From contig CASDZP010000011.1 of the NCBI GenBank assembly GCA_949285535.1, positions 1 through 40,412 of the forward strand: a stretch of DNA of 40,412 nucleotides, given 5' to 3'. This stretch comes from an uncultured Alistipes sp. Its GTDB lineage: Bacteria > Bacteroidota > Bacteroidia > Bacteroidales > Rikenellaceae. The position numbers and the translations under genes are program-made. The notes under the pieces are model-generated. The model had not been told where the DNA came from. It searched no databases and was given only the letters and a program-made list of their open reading frames with translations. Every line of letters begins with the position of its first letter. The first letter of the stretch is position 1. Below, one piece after another: positions 25,456 to 34,741 of the stretch.

Positions 25456-27963
25456 ATGAGAAACAAAAAAGCAAAAATCGTCATGCTGACGTTGGCCGCG
25501 CTTCCTCTCTTCGCTACGGCGCAGGTGCGTTCGGAGCGACTTCTCGAAAAGGGGTGGCGTTTTACGCGTCAGGATGACACTTCGTTTGTCAGATGCGACT
25601 ATGACGACTCGAAATGGCAACAGGTCAGAGTGCCGCACGACTGGGCTATATACGGTCCTTTCAGCGCCGATAACGACAAGCAGAATACGGCAATCAAACA
25701 GGACGGTCAGACCGACCCCATGGAGCATGCGGGACGAACGGGAGGCCTGCCCTTTGTCGGTGCGGGGTGGTACAGACTCGATTTCGACACTCCTGAAAAT
25801 ATCGGTGACAAAAGGTGTGTCCTGCTCTTTGACGGGGCGATGAGCCATGCCCGTGTCTATGTCAACGGCCATGAGGCGGGCTATCAGCCTAACGGATATA
25901 ACGCCTTTGAGGTGGATGCGACCCCTTATCTCAACGCGTCGGGGTCCAACACGTTGGCTGTGAGACTTGAAAACAATGTAGAGTCGTCGAGGTGGTATCC
26001 AGGCGCGGGACTTTACAGAAATGTCCGTATGATAGTGACGGGCAGGGAGTATGTTCCCGTGTGGGGTACTCAGATGATTGTCTCGCATCTTGAACGTAAC
26101 TTTGCCACGCTCGACTTGAAAACGGCTTTTGTGACGCCCAAAGGCGATAATCTCGAAGGCTATATGATAAAAACCGAGATAAAAGACCCGAACGGCAAGA
26201 CGGTGGCGTCCGACATGGTATCGGGTAGCGTTTATTCACGTGGAGTGTTCGAGCAGCGTTTCGTTGTCGATAATCCGAGCGTATGGTCGCCCGACACACC
26301 CTCTCTCTATCGTGCCGAGTCTGTCATAAGCCGTGACGGCGAGACTCTCGACCGATATACGACCGTTTTCGGCATACGTACGGTCAAGGTGGTGCCGAAC
26401 GAGGGTTTCTTCCTCAACGGCGAGAAGATAAAGTTCAAGGGTGTCTGCAATCATCACGACCTCGGTCCGCTCGGTGCCGCGCTTAACAAGTCGGCGATAA
26501 TATATCGTGTCAACATGCTTAAAAGCATGGGGTGCAACGCCATACGAACCTCGCACAATATGCCCTCCACGGAGCTTGTAGAGGTGTGCGACAGCCTCGG
26601 TATGATGGTTATGGCGGAGTCGTTCGACGAGTGGAAAGCGGCGAAGGTTGCCAACGGCTATCACAAATATTTCGACGAGTGGGTCGAGAAAGACCTCACC
26701 ACTCTTGTGCGCCACTTCCGTAATAGTCCGAGTGTTGTCATGTGGTGCATAGGTAACGAGGTTCCCGACCAGTGGAACGGAGACAGAGGTCCCAAGCTGA
26801 CACGCCGTCTTCAGGATATTTGTCATCGTGAAGACCCTACACGCCCCGTGACCAACGGTATGGACGCGCCCGACGCCGTTGTCAACAACAATATGGCGGC
26901 GGTGCTCGATGTTCCCGGATTCAATTACAGACCTCACAAATATGAGGAAAGCTACAAGAAACTGCCTCAGCAGGTTATTCTCGGCAGTGAGACCGCATCG
27001 ACGCTCAGCTCGCGCGGTGTTTATAAATTCCCCGTCGTACGCCGCTCGATGCACAAATATGACGATCATCAGGCGTCTTCGTACGATGTCGAGCATTGCG
27101 GCTGGTCTAATCTTCCCGAAGACGACTTCATCCGTCACGACGACCTGCCCTACTGCATGGGTGAGTTCGTATGGACGGGCTTCGACTATCTCGGTGAGCC
27201 GACCCCCTACTATTCAGACTGGCCCAGCCACTCGTCTCTGTTCGGCATAATAGACCTCGCGGGTATTCCCAAAGACCGATACTACCTCTATCGCAGTCAT
27301 TGGAACGATAAAGAGGAGACCCTCCACATATTGCCGCATTGGACATGGCCCGGACGTGAGGGCGAAGTTACCCCCGTATTCGTATATACCTCTTATCCCG
27401 AAGCGGAGCTGTTCATAAACGGCAAGAGCATGGGACGTCGTGCCAAAGACATGAGCGTCACAATCGACAACAGCGCCGACTCGCTTTCGACGGCGGAGTT
27501 CAAGCGTCAGAGCCGTTATCGTCTTATGTGGATGGATACGCGTTACGAACCTGGTGTCGTTGAGGTTGTCGCGTACGACAGCGACGGTAACGAGGCGGCA
27601 CGAAAAGAGGTGCGCACAGCCGGTAAACCGTATGCCATTGAGCTTACCGCCGACAGAGATACGATAAAGGCTGACGGCCGTGAACTCTGCTTTGTCACGG
27701 TGAGAGTCGTCGATAAGGATGGCAACCTCTGTCCTGCCGCCGACAACAAGATATCGTTCAAGGTACGCGGAGAGGGCGTTTACAGAGCGGGCGCTAACGG
27801 CGACCCGACCTCTCTCGAACTGTTCCACCTGCCTGAAATGAGCGTTTTCGGCGGAATGATGACGGCGATAGTGCAATCGACTGAGACGGCGGGCGATGTG
27901 ACGCTCGAAGCCTCGTCGAAAGGATTGGCGAAAGGACGAATAACGATAAAAAGCGTTAAATAA
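25456..27963 (+). CDS. GH2 beta-galactosidase-like enzyme, secreted
   Basis: This 835-residue family 2 glycoside hydrolase has a cleavable signal peptide ending TAQ (about residue 23). Domain order is sugar-binding jelly roll (about 28-195), immunoglobulin-like (200-305), TIM barrel (about 310-600), then a DUF4982-like and an immunoglobulin-like C-terminal part. The acid/base is Glu435 in CIGNEV. The nucleophile is probably Glu512 in LGSETAS, 77 residues later, matching the spacing in LacZ. Beta-galactosidase is the commonest activity for this architecture, but beta-glucuronidase or others are possible. It has its own promoter and a terminator, so it is probably a single-gene unit. Confidence 0.93.
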   Translation: MRNKKAKIVMLTLAALPLFATAQVRSERLLEKGWRFTRQDDTSFVRCDYDDSKWQQVRVPHDWAIYGPFSADNDKQNTAIKQDGQTDPMEHAGRTGGLPFVGAGWYRLDFDTPENIGDKRCVLLFDGAMSHARVYVNGHEAGYQPNGYNAFEVDATPYLNASGSNTLAVRLENNVESSRWYPGAGLYRNVRMIVTGREYVPVWGTQMIVSHLERNFATLDLKTAFVTPKGDNLEGYMIKTEIKDPNGKTVASDMVSGSVYSRGVFEQRFVVDNPSVWSPDTPSLYRAESVISRDGETLDRYTTVFGIRTVKVVPNEGFFLNGEKIKFKGVCNHHDLGPLGAALNKSAIIYRVNMLKSMGCNAIRTSHNMPSTELVEVCDSLGMMVMAESFDEWKAAKVANGYHKYFDEWVEKDLTTLVRHFRNSPSVVMWCIGNEVPDQWNGDRGPKLTRRLQDICHREDPTRPVTNGMDAPDAVVNNNMAAVLDVPGFNYRPHKYEESYKKLPQQVILGSETASTLSSRGVYKFPVVRRSMHKYDDHQASSYDVEHCGWSNLPEDDFIRHDDLPYCMGEFVWTGFDYLGEPTPYYSDWPSHSSLFGIIDLAGIPKDRYYLYRSHWNDKEETLHILPHWTWPGREGEVTPVFVYTSYPEAELFINGKSMGRRAKDMSVTIDNSADSLSTAEFKRQSRYRLMWMDTRYEPGVVEVVAYDSDGNEAARKEVRTAGKPYAIELTADRDTIKADGRELCFVTVRVVDKDGNLCPAADNKISFKVRGEGVYRAGANGDPTSLELFHLPEMSVFGGMMTAIVQSTETAGDVTLEASSKGLAKGRITIKSVK

Positions 27964-27980
27964 CGCTGTGTTAGAGAGAT

Positions 27981-28014
27981 AAGCCTCCGTTTTTTGAACG
28001 GGGGCTTGTTTTTT
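27981..28014 (+). terminator. terminator after the GH2 gene
   Basis: AAGCCTCCGTT (27981-27991) pairs with AACGGGGGCTT (27997-28007), including one T-G pair, and is followed by GTTTTTT. It overlaps the -33 box of the next promoter. Confidence 0.85.
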
Positions 28015-28036
28015 CGGTTTTCTTTTCGTACTTTTG
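28005..28036 (+). promoter_or_regulatory. promoter of the bL25-pth-S4 operon
   Basis: CTTG (28005-28008), a 20-nt spacer and TACTTTTG (28029-28036) fit the Bacteroidota promoter, with the -7 box exact and one mismatch in the -33 box. The leader before the bL25 start would be about 120 nt and shows no clear structure. Confidence 0.55.
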
Positions 28037-28159
28037 CGGGCGAAAAGATGCAATGGAAGGAAGAACGTCCGTTGTCGGTCGGCGGTTATGTGCCGAATTG
28101 TCAGCGGAATAGCTTTTAGAGTAGCATCGTAAGTCAAATTTTTTAGTTAGTTTTTTAAA

Positions 28160-28741
28160 ATGCAGACAATCGAAATCAAAGGCGCTGCACGTAGCGCTTT
28201 CGGTAAGAAAGAAGCCAAATTGGCTCGTAAAGAGGGTAAAGTTCCCTGTGTAATCTATGGTAACGGCGCAACCGAACACTTCGTTATCGACCAGGCGGAC
28301 ATCCGTAAAGTGATTTACACTCCCAACTCATACATCATCAGCATCGACATCGACGGCAAAAAAGAGACTGCCGTTATGCGTGAAGTTCAGTTCCACCCGG
28401 TAAGCGACTCGGCTCTTCACATCGACTTCTACCGTGTTGACGCCAACCATCCCGTTACCATCGACATCCCCGTTCGTCTGACAGGTGTTTCTGAAGGTGT
28501 TCGTCAGGGTGGTAAGATGATGCTTTCTAAACGTAAACTCAAAGTTGCGGGTCTCGTTGACAAACTCCCCGACACTCTCGACATCGACGTTACCTCACTC
28601 CAGCTCGGTAAGTCAATTTTCGTGAGCGACGTGCAGTTCGACGGACTCACAATCCTCACTCCCGCAACAACAGCAATCTGCGCCGTTAAGATGACTCGTG
28701 CGGCTCGTGGTGCTGCTGCCGCTGCGGAAAGCAATAAATAA
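28160..28741 (+). CDS. rplY: 50S ribosomal protein bL25, CTC type
   Basis: This 193-residue protein binds 5S rRNA. It has the N-terminal bL25 domain (about 5-90) and the additional C-terminal beta domain (about 95-185) of the CTC/general stress form, then an Ala-rich tail. pth starts 9 nt downstream, a pairing conserved in many bacteria. The name rplY/ctc is by family. Confidence 0.96.
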   Translation: MQTIEIKGAARSAFGKKEAKLARKEGKVPCVIYGNGATEHFVIDQADIRKVIYTPNSYIISIDIDGKKETAVMREVQFHPVSDSALHIDFYRVDANHPVTIDIPVRLTGVSEGVRQGGKMMLSKRKLKVAGLVDKLPDTLDIDVTSLQLGKSIFVSDVQFDGLTILTPATTAICAVKMTRAARGAAAAAESNK

Positions 28742-28750
28742 GACCGATAG

Positions 28751-29314
28751 ATGAAATATCTGATTGTAGGGTTGGGCAATATCGGAAATGAGTATGCCGA
28801 CACCCGTCACAATATAGGTTTTAAGGTGTTGGACGCTCTCGCAGAGGCGTCCAATGCCGTTTTTAAGACCGAGAGATACGGCGATGTCGCCGAGGTAAAG
28901 CACAAGGGCAGAACGCTTTTGCTGCTCAAACCCTCGACATACATGAACCTTAGCGGAAAGGCTGTCTCTTACTGGATGCAACGCGAGAAAATAGAGGCGG
29001 AGAATATCTTTGTCGTGGTCGATGACATCGCGATTCCGTTCGGCACCATAAGAATCAGAACCAAGGGTAGCGACGGAGGTCATAACGGTCTTAAAAACAT
29101 AAACGAGCTTCTGGGTCATTGCAACTATCCGCGTCTGAGATTCGGTATCGGCGGCAACTTCCCCAAAGGGATGCAGGTCGATTATGTGCTCGGCAAATGG
29201 ACTCCCGAAGAGAGAGAGGCGTTGCCCGAGAGAGTGAAACAGGCGGCGGATGCGATACTTTCTTTCTCGACAATAGGCCTGGAGCGCACGATGAATCTGT
29301 TTAACAAAAAATAA
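28751..29314 (+). CDS. pth: peptidyl-tRNA hydrolase
   Basis: Pth releases tRNA from peptidyl-tRNA that has dropped off the ribosome. The 187-residue protein has the catalytic His20 in DTRHNIGF, the conserved Asn10 and Asn66 (STYMNLSG), and the Asp pair at 91-92 (VVVDDI). The length is standard. It is the middle gene of a tight three-gene operon; the S4 protein starts 6 nt after its stop. Confidence 0.97.
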   Translation: MKYLIVGLGNIGNEYADTRHNIGFKVLDALAEASNAVFKTERYGDVAEVKHKGRTLLLLKPSTYMNLSGKAVSYWMQREKIEAENIFVVVDDIAIPFGTIRIRTKGSDGGHNGLKNINELLGHCNYPRLRFGIGGNFPKGMQVDYVLGKWTPEEREALPERVKQAADAILSFSTIGLERTMNLFNKK

Positions 29315-29320
29315 TCCGTC

Positions 29321-29728
29321 ATGTCAGAGAGCAGAACCGTCAGGATAGACAAATGGCTGTGGGCGATACGCGCCTACAAGACCCGCGGACTGGCAGCCGA
29401 CGCATGCAAGAGCAACAAGATAACGGTTGGCGGTGTGACGGTCAAGCCGTCGAGAGAGGTTAAGGAGGGCGACATCGTTACTATCAAAAAAATGCCTGTC
29501 GTTTATACGTTCAAGGTGCTTGCGCCGCTCGGCTCTCGTGTCGGGGCGAAGGATGTCCACCTCTATGCGGAAAACCTCACTCCCGAAGAGGAGCTTATGA
29601 AACTCTCTGTAAAAGTCGTGCCTACGCTCGCGCGTGACAGGGGTACGGGCAGACCGACAAAAAAGGAACGCCGTCAGATAGACTCGCTGATGGAGGATTT
29701 CTTCGACGACGAGGATGATGATTTTTAG
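29321..29728 (+). CDS. S4-domain RNA-binding protein, Hsp15-like
   Basis: This 135-residue protein has an N-terminal S4 RNA-binding domain (RIDKWLWAIRAYKTR, about 8-22, to about residue 70), as in heat-shock protein Hsp15, which binds stalled 50S subunits carrying peptidyl-tRNA. Its place directly after pth suits a ribosome-rescue role. The last residues are a basic KKERRQ segment followed by an acidic DDEDDD tail. Confidence 0.92.
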   Translation: MSESRTVRIDKWLWAIRAYKTRGLAADACKSNKITVGGVTVKPSREVKEGDIVTIKKMPVVYTFKVLAPLGSRVGAKDVHLYAENLTPEEELMKLSVKVVPTLARDRGTGRPTKKERRQIDSLMEDFFDDEDDDF

Positions 29729-29868
29729 TCTTTTCGGTTTTGGTGTTGCCTGATGTCGCGGCTTGTTGTGTTGTATGCTGTCGAATGTTCGTTTTTGACG
29801 GAGTACACCAATCGGCTTGTCGGGTCGGTGAGAATGCGTCGTTTTAAAAATAAAAAGTGTAAAGAGGT

Positions 29869-30444
29869 ATGTTTATAGCCCGTCGAATAAGAAAAGAGAA
29901 TATAGCCGAATATATACTTTATATCTGGCAGCTTGAGGATTTGCTTCGCGCGTGCCGATTCAGTCCTGAGACAATATATGCCACCCTGCTCGAAAAAAAC
30001 GATACTCTCGATGAGGCGATGAAGAGCGAGGCGTTGAACTGGTATCTAGATTTGGCTACCCTTATGAAACAGGAGGGTAAGGAGACGATAGGGCACATAG
30101 ACCATACGCTGCACCTTATCAACGACCTTAACGACCTGCACCTGAGACTTCTGAAACTTCCCGTCGGGGAACATTACAGAGCCGTTTTCGCACCGCTTAA
30201 AGGCGAATTACCCAAAATAAAGGCCGCAATAGCGTCTAAAGAGCAGGTTAGCGACATAGAGGCTTGTTTCAGAGCTTTATACTCCGTGATGTTGCTCCGA
30301 ATGAAGCAGGTGGATAGAAAAGAGTATATCAATGACGTAATGGAGTTAATTTCTCCCGTAATCGCCAATCTTGCTCTAATATACCGACAGGTTGAGACAG
30401 GCGAGATAGACCTATATAAAGGAGCGGAGGAAGAACAACGATAA
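29869..30444 (+). CDS. DUF4924 family protein
   Basis: This 191-residue, mostly helical cytoplasmic protein belongs to the DUF4924 family typical of Bacteroidales. The opening FIARRIRKENIAEYILYIWQ and the later WYLDLATLMKQEGKE segment are characteristic. No catalytic motif is visible and the function is unknown. It lies 140 nt after the S4 gene on the same strand; no terminator separates them, so weak cotranscription is possible. Confidence 0.85.
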   Translation: MFIARRIRKENIAEYILYIWQLEDLLRACRFSPETIYATLLEKNDTLDEAMKSEALNWYLDLATLMKQEGKETIGHIDHTLHLINDLNDLHLRLLKLPVGEHYRAVFAPLKGELPKIKAAIASKEQVSDIEACFRALYSVMLLRMKQVDRKEYINDVMELISPVIANLALIYRQVETGEIDLYKGAEEEQR

Positions 30445-30466
30445 TAGTTGCGTGATTATACCATTT

Positions 30467-30507
30467 AAAAACGACCGTACTGAATGTGGTGCGGTCGTTT
30501 TTGTTTT
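30467..30507 (+). terminator. terminator after the DUF4924 gene
   Basis: AAAAACGACCGTAC pairs with GTGCGGTCGTTTTT (30467-30480 and 30489-30502, one G-T pair) around an 8-nt loop; TGTTTT follows. The A-run on the left also suits termination in the reverse direction. Confidence 0.85.
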
Positions 30508-30755
30508 ACGGTGTTTGTCGGGTTATGTCTTGTCTGTTTTGTCGGGATTGTTTTTGTCTGTTTTGTCTATTTTGTCCGTTTTTGTTCGGATTGTATGCTG
30601 TCTCTTTGTTTATGCGAGTCGGTGTAATATTTAAATTTGTTTGTTGAAAATCTATTCGTTAAAAAGTATGAAAATCAAATAAAAAGTCCTATATTTGTTA
30701 AAAATCAGATTGATTCTCTGAATAACAGATTACAGAACCCCAAAATTGAGAAATC
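30508..30755 (+). promoter_or_regulatory. T-rich gap with -7 box for the BACON lipoprotein
   Basis: The first half is a run of imperfect T-rich units of the form TGTCTGTTTTGTC without an evident gene. TATATTTG at 30690-30697 is an exact -7 box, with TATG near the expected -33 position, predicting a leader of about 55 nt. Confidence 0.5.
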
Positions 30756-31889
30756 ATGATTAGAAAAATTTGTTTTATGCTGTTGGCCGGAGCAACATTT
30801 GCGTTTGCCGGCTGTAACAATGAAGGAGGCGACGGAGACAAACAGATAAAAATCCCCGATCAGACCCAGCTCACGCAGGTGGTGGGCTCGGATGACACCA
30901 ACGGGTCGAGTGCGGTTAATTTTACCACAACGGGTCCGTGGAGTTCTTCAATCGAGGATGTTACCGTAAGGGGTAACGAAGCCTCTTGGGTCTCTATATC
31001 TCCCGATCACGGTGACGCGGCGGGCGATTACACCATGACAATCACCCTCACTCCCAACACCTCGACCGAGTCGAGAAAAGCCAACGTGAAAATTATCTGC
31101 AATGACGCCGTCGTGACAATCGAAGTGGAACAGAAAGGTGTCGGTCAGCCTGTGGAAGAGGCACAGAAAAAGATATCTCAAATCAAAATAACCGACCCTG
31201 ACGGTTCCGTATCGGTAATGAGCATCGGTTATGACTCTTTGGGTCGTCCCGCTTCATTGAAAAGCGTGCAGGACAGTGAGCTGACTTATGAATGCACTAT
31301 GGCATACACCAACGGCACAGTCGTTTGCGACTACAAGGATTATGACGGTTCGCTTGTTGAGGCGGGTACCGAAACCTATAAATTCATAAACGGTCGTGTC
31401 GCTTCAGTGTTCGACAGCAGAGAGGGCAAGGTGACTACGGCTTATGAGTATAACGGTGAAGGTTACAAGACCAAATACATCGAATATTACTACAATTCAG
31501 ATTCAACTTCAGTGCAGTATGTGACCGAATATGCATGGAACAACGGACTGATGGTTGAAGAAACAGAATATGGCGAAGATGGAGTTGTAGACCAGAACCG
31601 TGTGTATGAATACACGCAGACGGCGATGAAAGAGCTTGCAATCAACATCAATGAGGTTATTTGCGACAATGATTATCCCGATGTACTCGGACTTACCGGT
31701 AAACAGCCCGCTGTCCTTCTTTCTAAAATCACCACAACGGAAGACAGGTGGGATAAGGACAACGGAGTTAATGAGTTAAGCTATGAATATGACAGCGAGG
31801 GTTATGTTACCGTAATCCGCAACAAATGGACTCCTGACTCTCCTACGTCTTCAGAATATACCGTTGTGTTTGAGATAAGCTATCAATAG
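30756..31889 (+). CDS. BACON-domain lipoprotein with YD-repeat-like C-terminus
   Basis: This 377-residue predicted lipoprotein has the lipobox FAGC with Cys20. Residues about 40-135 look like a BACON domain, a beta-sandwich of Bacteroidota secreted proteins (SWVSISPDHGDAAGDYTMTI through VTIEVEQKG). The remaining 240 residues show beta-rich YD-like units (GYDSLGRPASLKS, YEYNGEGYKTKYIEYY, YEYDSEGYVTVIRN) resembling DUF4595. It is likely exposed at the cell surface; binding to glycans or mucin is a guess from the BACON family. It stands alone between two terminators. Confidence 0.8.
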   Translation: MIRKICFMLLAGATFAFAGCNNEGGDGDKQIKIPDQTQLTQVVGSDDTNGSSAVNFTTTGPWSSSIEDVTVRGNEASWVSISPDHGDAAGDYTMTITLTPNTSTESRKANVKIICNDAVVTIEVEQKGVGQPVEEAQKKISQIKITDPDGSVSVMSIGYDSLGRPASLKSVQDSELTYECTMAYTNGTVVCDYKDYDGSLVEAGTETYKFINGRVASVFDSREGKVTTAYEYNGEGYKTKYIEYYYNSDSTSVQYVTEYAWNNGLMVEETEYGEDGVVDQNRVYEYTQTAMKELAININEVICDNDYPDVLGLTGKQPAVLLSKITTTEDRWDKDNGVNELSYEYDSEGYVTVIRNKWTPDSPTSSEYTVVFEISYQ

Positions 31890-31961
31890 CGGTAACACCT
31901 GATTTTGTCGTTGCGTCTGTCTGTGACGCTTATACGACATTTTTACCGTAAATCGGATATT

Positions 31962-31995
31962 CATCGGCGACCTGAACGGGTCGCCGATGTTTTTT
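31962..31995 (+). terminator. terminator after the BACON lipoprotein gene
   Basis: An 11-bp perfect stem (CATCGGCGACC, 31962-31972, with its complement 31979-31989) is followed by TTTTTT. Confidence 0.9.
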
Positions 31996-32025
31996 GTGTC
32001 GTTTTATCTTCTCCGTAATTATCAG

Positions 32026-32033
32026 TATCTTTG
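32026..32033 (+). promoter_or_regulatory. -7 box upstream of mnmA
   Basis: TATCTTTG is an exact -7 consensus; the -33 position reads TTTA. The leader to the mnmA start would be about 150 nt. No riboswitch-like structure was recognised in it. Confidence 0.45.
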
Positions 32034-32188
32034 ACCGATTAACGCTCCTTTTGCTTTTGTGTGTGAATTCGAGGCATTTTGTACGTATGATTCTACCGTT
32101 GTTTCGGTAAGTCGAATTGTCGATATGTATATTATCGGTGTTTTAATGTGTTAAGGTGTCGTGAATGTGGGGTGTGTTGTAATGTTTT

Positions 32189-33229
32189 ATGGAAGGTGAA
32201 AAAATTGTCATAGGAATAAGCGGCGGAGTGGATAGCGCCGTGAGCGTAAAACTGCTTCAGGCGGAAGGGTATGACGTTGCCGCCGTTATGCTGGATATGT
32301 GCGGAGGTTCCCCCGATGAGGCTCGACTACTCGGGGAGCTTTTGGGTGTGGAGGTCATATACGAGAACGTGAGGGCGGATTTTGAACATGAGGTTATAGA
32401 TACGTTTTTCGACACGCTCCTAAACGGACGGACTCCGTCGCCGTGTACCGTCTGCAATCCTGCCGTAAAGTGGCATCACATAGTTGAGACGGCGCGTCGT
32501 GTCGGCGCATCGAAATGGGCGTCGGGGCATTATTGCAGAATCACGGAGCATGGCGGTAAAAAATATGTCACGAGAGGTGTCGATGCACTGAAAGATCAGT
32601 CCTACTATCTGTGGCGTCTCGATGAAGAGATACTTTCGGGTATGGTGTTGCCGTTGGGCGGCATGCTTAAAAGTCATGTCAAGGAGCTGGCGGCGGAAAT
32701 GGGACTGGAGAGTATCGTGGCGAAACGGGAGAGTATGAGCGTATGTTTCTTCGGTTCGGGAGGATACAGTTCGCTCTTTGAAAAACGTGTCGATATGTCG
32801 AAATATGAGAACGGCGAGGTGGTCGATGAAAGCGGCGCCGTTGTGGGGCGACATAAAGGTGCGTTTCTCTATACGATAGGTCAGCGTAAAGGTCTCGATA
32901 TTCCAAAAGGAATGTGTGTCACCAGGATAGACGCCCGAAACAATCGGCTGACGGTGGGTGAGTCGGAAAATCTTTATACTGATACGATGACCCTCTCCGA
33001 ACTTGTCATAAGAGACGAGGCGGAGTTCTTTTCAAGTGACCGCATGAGCGTGGTGGTACGCGGTATCGGACGTAACCCGGAGGGATTCGTAACGGTAGAG
33101 CGTGTCGGTGACGGAAAAGTGACCGTAAAAATGCAGGGTAGGGGAGCGTGGGGCGTATGTCCCGGACAACCTTCCGTTTTCTATATCGGCGACAGAGTGG
33201 TCGGAGGCGGAATAGTGACGGAAAGTTAA
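32189..33229 (+). CDS. mnmA: tRNA-specific 2-thiouridylase paralogue
   Basis: MnmA thiolates U34 of tRNA-Lys, -Glu and -Gln. The 346-residue protein has the ATP-pyrophosphatase loop SGGVDSA (11-17), the catalytic Cys89 in CTVCNP and the second Cys186 in MSVCFF, and the C-terminal beta domains (QRKGLDIPKG and beyond). The segment after the first strand is shorter than in canonical MnmA, with VMLDMCGGSPDEARLLGE replacing the longer W/C/D-rich loop. This suggests the second MnmA-type paralogue that Bacteroidales often carry. Its exact tRNA target may differ from the main enzyme. Confidence 0.88.
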   Translation: MEGEKIVIGISGGVDSAVSVKLLQAEGYDVAAVMLDMCGGSPDEARLLGELLGVEVIYENVRADFEHEVIDTFFDTLLNGRTPSPCTVCNPAVKWHHIVETARRVGASKWASGHYCRITEHGGKKYVTRGVDALKDQSYYLWRLDEEILSGMVLPLGGMLKSHVKELAAEMGLESIVAKRESMSVCFFGSGGYSSLFEKRVDMSKYENGEVVDESGAVVGRHKGAFLYTIGQRKGLDIPKGMCVTRIDARNNRLTVGESENLYTDTMTLSELVIRDEAEFFSSDRMSVVVRGIGRNPEGFVTVERVGDGKVTVKMQGRGAWGVCPGQPSVFYIGDRVVGGGIVTES

Positions 33230-33398
33230 AAGAGTTGTCCGCGACCTGACAAGCGTAATGCGTGAGATTTAATACTTGGTGTTTAGTGTTTGCTATTTAG
33301 TCTTTAGTATCTAAATATTCACTTTCCAAACCTCAGTGCGTTATGCTTTTGCGGAGCGGTGGAGGTGATACGTTATTCGAAGACGATAAAAAGAGAGA

Positions 33399-34682
33399 AT
33401 GATGAAAAACAGATATGACATAATTGTGATAGGTGGCGGCGCGTCGGGATTGGTGGCGGCACGGGTAGCGGCATCCGAGGGGTGTGATACTCTGTTGCTT
33501 GAAAAAATGGAGAAGTGCGGTCGCAAGGTCAGAATCACGGGTAAAGGCAGATGCAACATCACCAACATGGCGCCTCTTGATGAGTTTCTATCCAAAGTTC
33601 GTTCGGGTGCAGAGTTTGTCAGACATGCTGTCGAGGCGTTTGACGCACGTGATGTCGAACGAATGCTTAATGATGCGGGCGTTGAGACCGTCACCGAACG
33701 GGGCAGGCGTTTATTTCCGAAAAGCGGACGGGCTGTCGATGTGGCGGAAGCGCTTGTCAGACTTGCCGTCGATGCGGGTGCGGAGATTGCCTGTCATTCG
33801 GAGGTGGTATCCATAACCGCCGATTCATCGTCGAAAGGCGAGGGTTGGCGTGTGGAGGTGAAACGGCGTGACGGACGTACGACATCGGTCGCATGCCGTT
33901 GCGTGATAATAGCTACGGGTGGCGTCTCTTACAGGGCTACTGGCTCGACGGGTGACGGTTATCTGTTTGCTCATCGTCTCGGTCACACTATCGTTCCGCT
34001 CAGACCGTCGCTCGTGTCGTTGCGTGTCTCAGCCCCCGAATGGGGTGGTGTGAAAGAGCAGTTGCGCAACATATCGTTGAGTCTGTCTGTGGACGGACGT
34101 GTGGTGGCTGTGGAACAGGGAGAAATGAGCATAGACGGTGATATTTTTGAAGGAGCGGTCGTGTTGAGACTGAGCCGTGACGCTGTCGATGCGCTGACGG
34201 ATAAAAAAGATGTGTCACTCGCTCTGTCTCTGAAACCCGCTCTTTCGGTGGAACAGACGGTTGCCCGCATCGGACGTGAGATTGACGCGGACCCCTCCTT
34301 GAGTGTCGGCGGTCTGTTGCGTAAGCTGACGCCGAAATCAATGGTTACGCCTATCGCACGCATGGCTCGTGTTGAACCTACACGCAGAGCCTCTTCGCTC
34401 GATGAGGCGGCTCGTCGCAGGGTGGCGTCCTTATTTGCCGAGATGCGTTTCAGAGTCGTCGATTACGGCGGTTTTGCCGAGGCGGTGACAACGGCGGGCG
34501 GAGTGTTGCTCGATGAGGTCTGTTCCGAGACTATGGAGTCAAAAATAGCGGAAGGAGTGTTCTTTGCGGGTGAAACGCTCGACATAGACGCCAATACGGG
34601 CGGATATAATCTCCAGCTTGCCTTTTCGACAGGGTTTCTTTGCGGTAAATCTGCCGCGGACAAAGTTAAAAAAGGAGTGTGA
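33399..34682 (+). CDS. HI0933/BaiN-like FAD-dependent oxidoreductase
   Basis: This 427-residue flavoprotein of the HI0933/BaiN family has an N-terminal FAD-binding Rossmann motif (IIVIGGGASGLVAARVAA, about 9-26), a GKGRCNITN motif and a C-terminal FAD-contact segment DIDANTGGYNLQLAFSTG (about 398-415). Family members are often annotated as aminoacetone oxidases or, for BaiN, bile-acid-related reductases, but most are uncharacterised. A start one codon later is equally possible. The gap before it holds short TTTAGT-type repetitions but no clear promoter. Confidence 0.88.
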   Translation: MMKNRYDIIVIGGGASGLVAARVAASEGCDTLLLEKMEKCGRKVRITGKGRCNITNMAPLDEFLSKVRSGAEFVRHAVEAFDARDVERMLNDAGVETVTERGRRLFPKSGRAVDVAEALVRLAVDAGAEIACHSEVVSITADSSSKGEGWRVEVKRRDGRTTSVACRCVIIATGGVSYRATGSTGDGYLFAHRLGHTIVPLRPSLVSLRVSAPEWGGVKEQLRNISLSLSVDGRVVAVEQGEMSIDGDIFEGAVVLRLSRDAVDALTDKKDVSLALSLKPALSVEQTVARIGREIDADPSLSVGGLLRKLTPKSMVTPIARMARVEPTRRASSLDEAARRRVASLFAEMRFRVVDYGGFAEAVTTAGGVLLDEVCSETMESKIAEGVFFAGETLDIDANTGGYNLQLAFSTGFLCGKSAADKVKKGV

Positions 34683-34709
34683 AAAGGAGATTTGTTAGAA
34701 TAAAAAAGC

Positions 34710-34717
34710 TATCTTTG
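34710..34717 (+). promoter_or_regulatory. -7 box before the methyltransferase-like gene
   Basis: TATCTTTG is an exact -7 consensus. A TTTG occurs 15 nt upstream (34691-34694), somewhat too close. The start codon follows 25 nt later. Confidence 0.5.
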
Positions 34718-34741
34718 TAAGTTAAGAAAGAATATGTCGAA

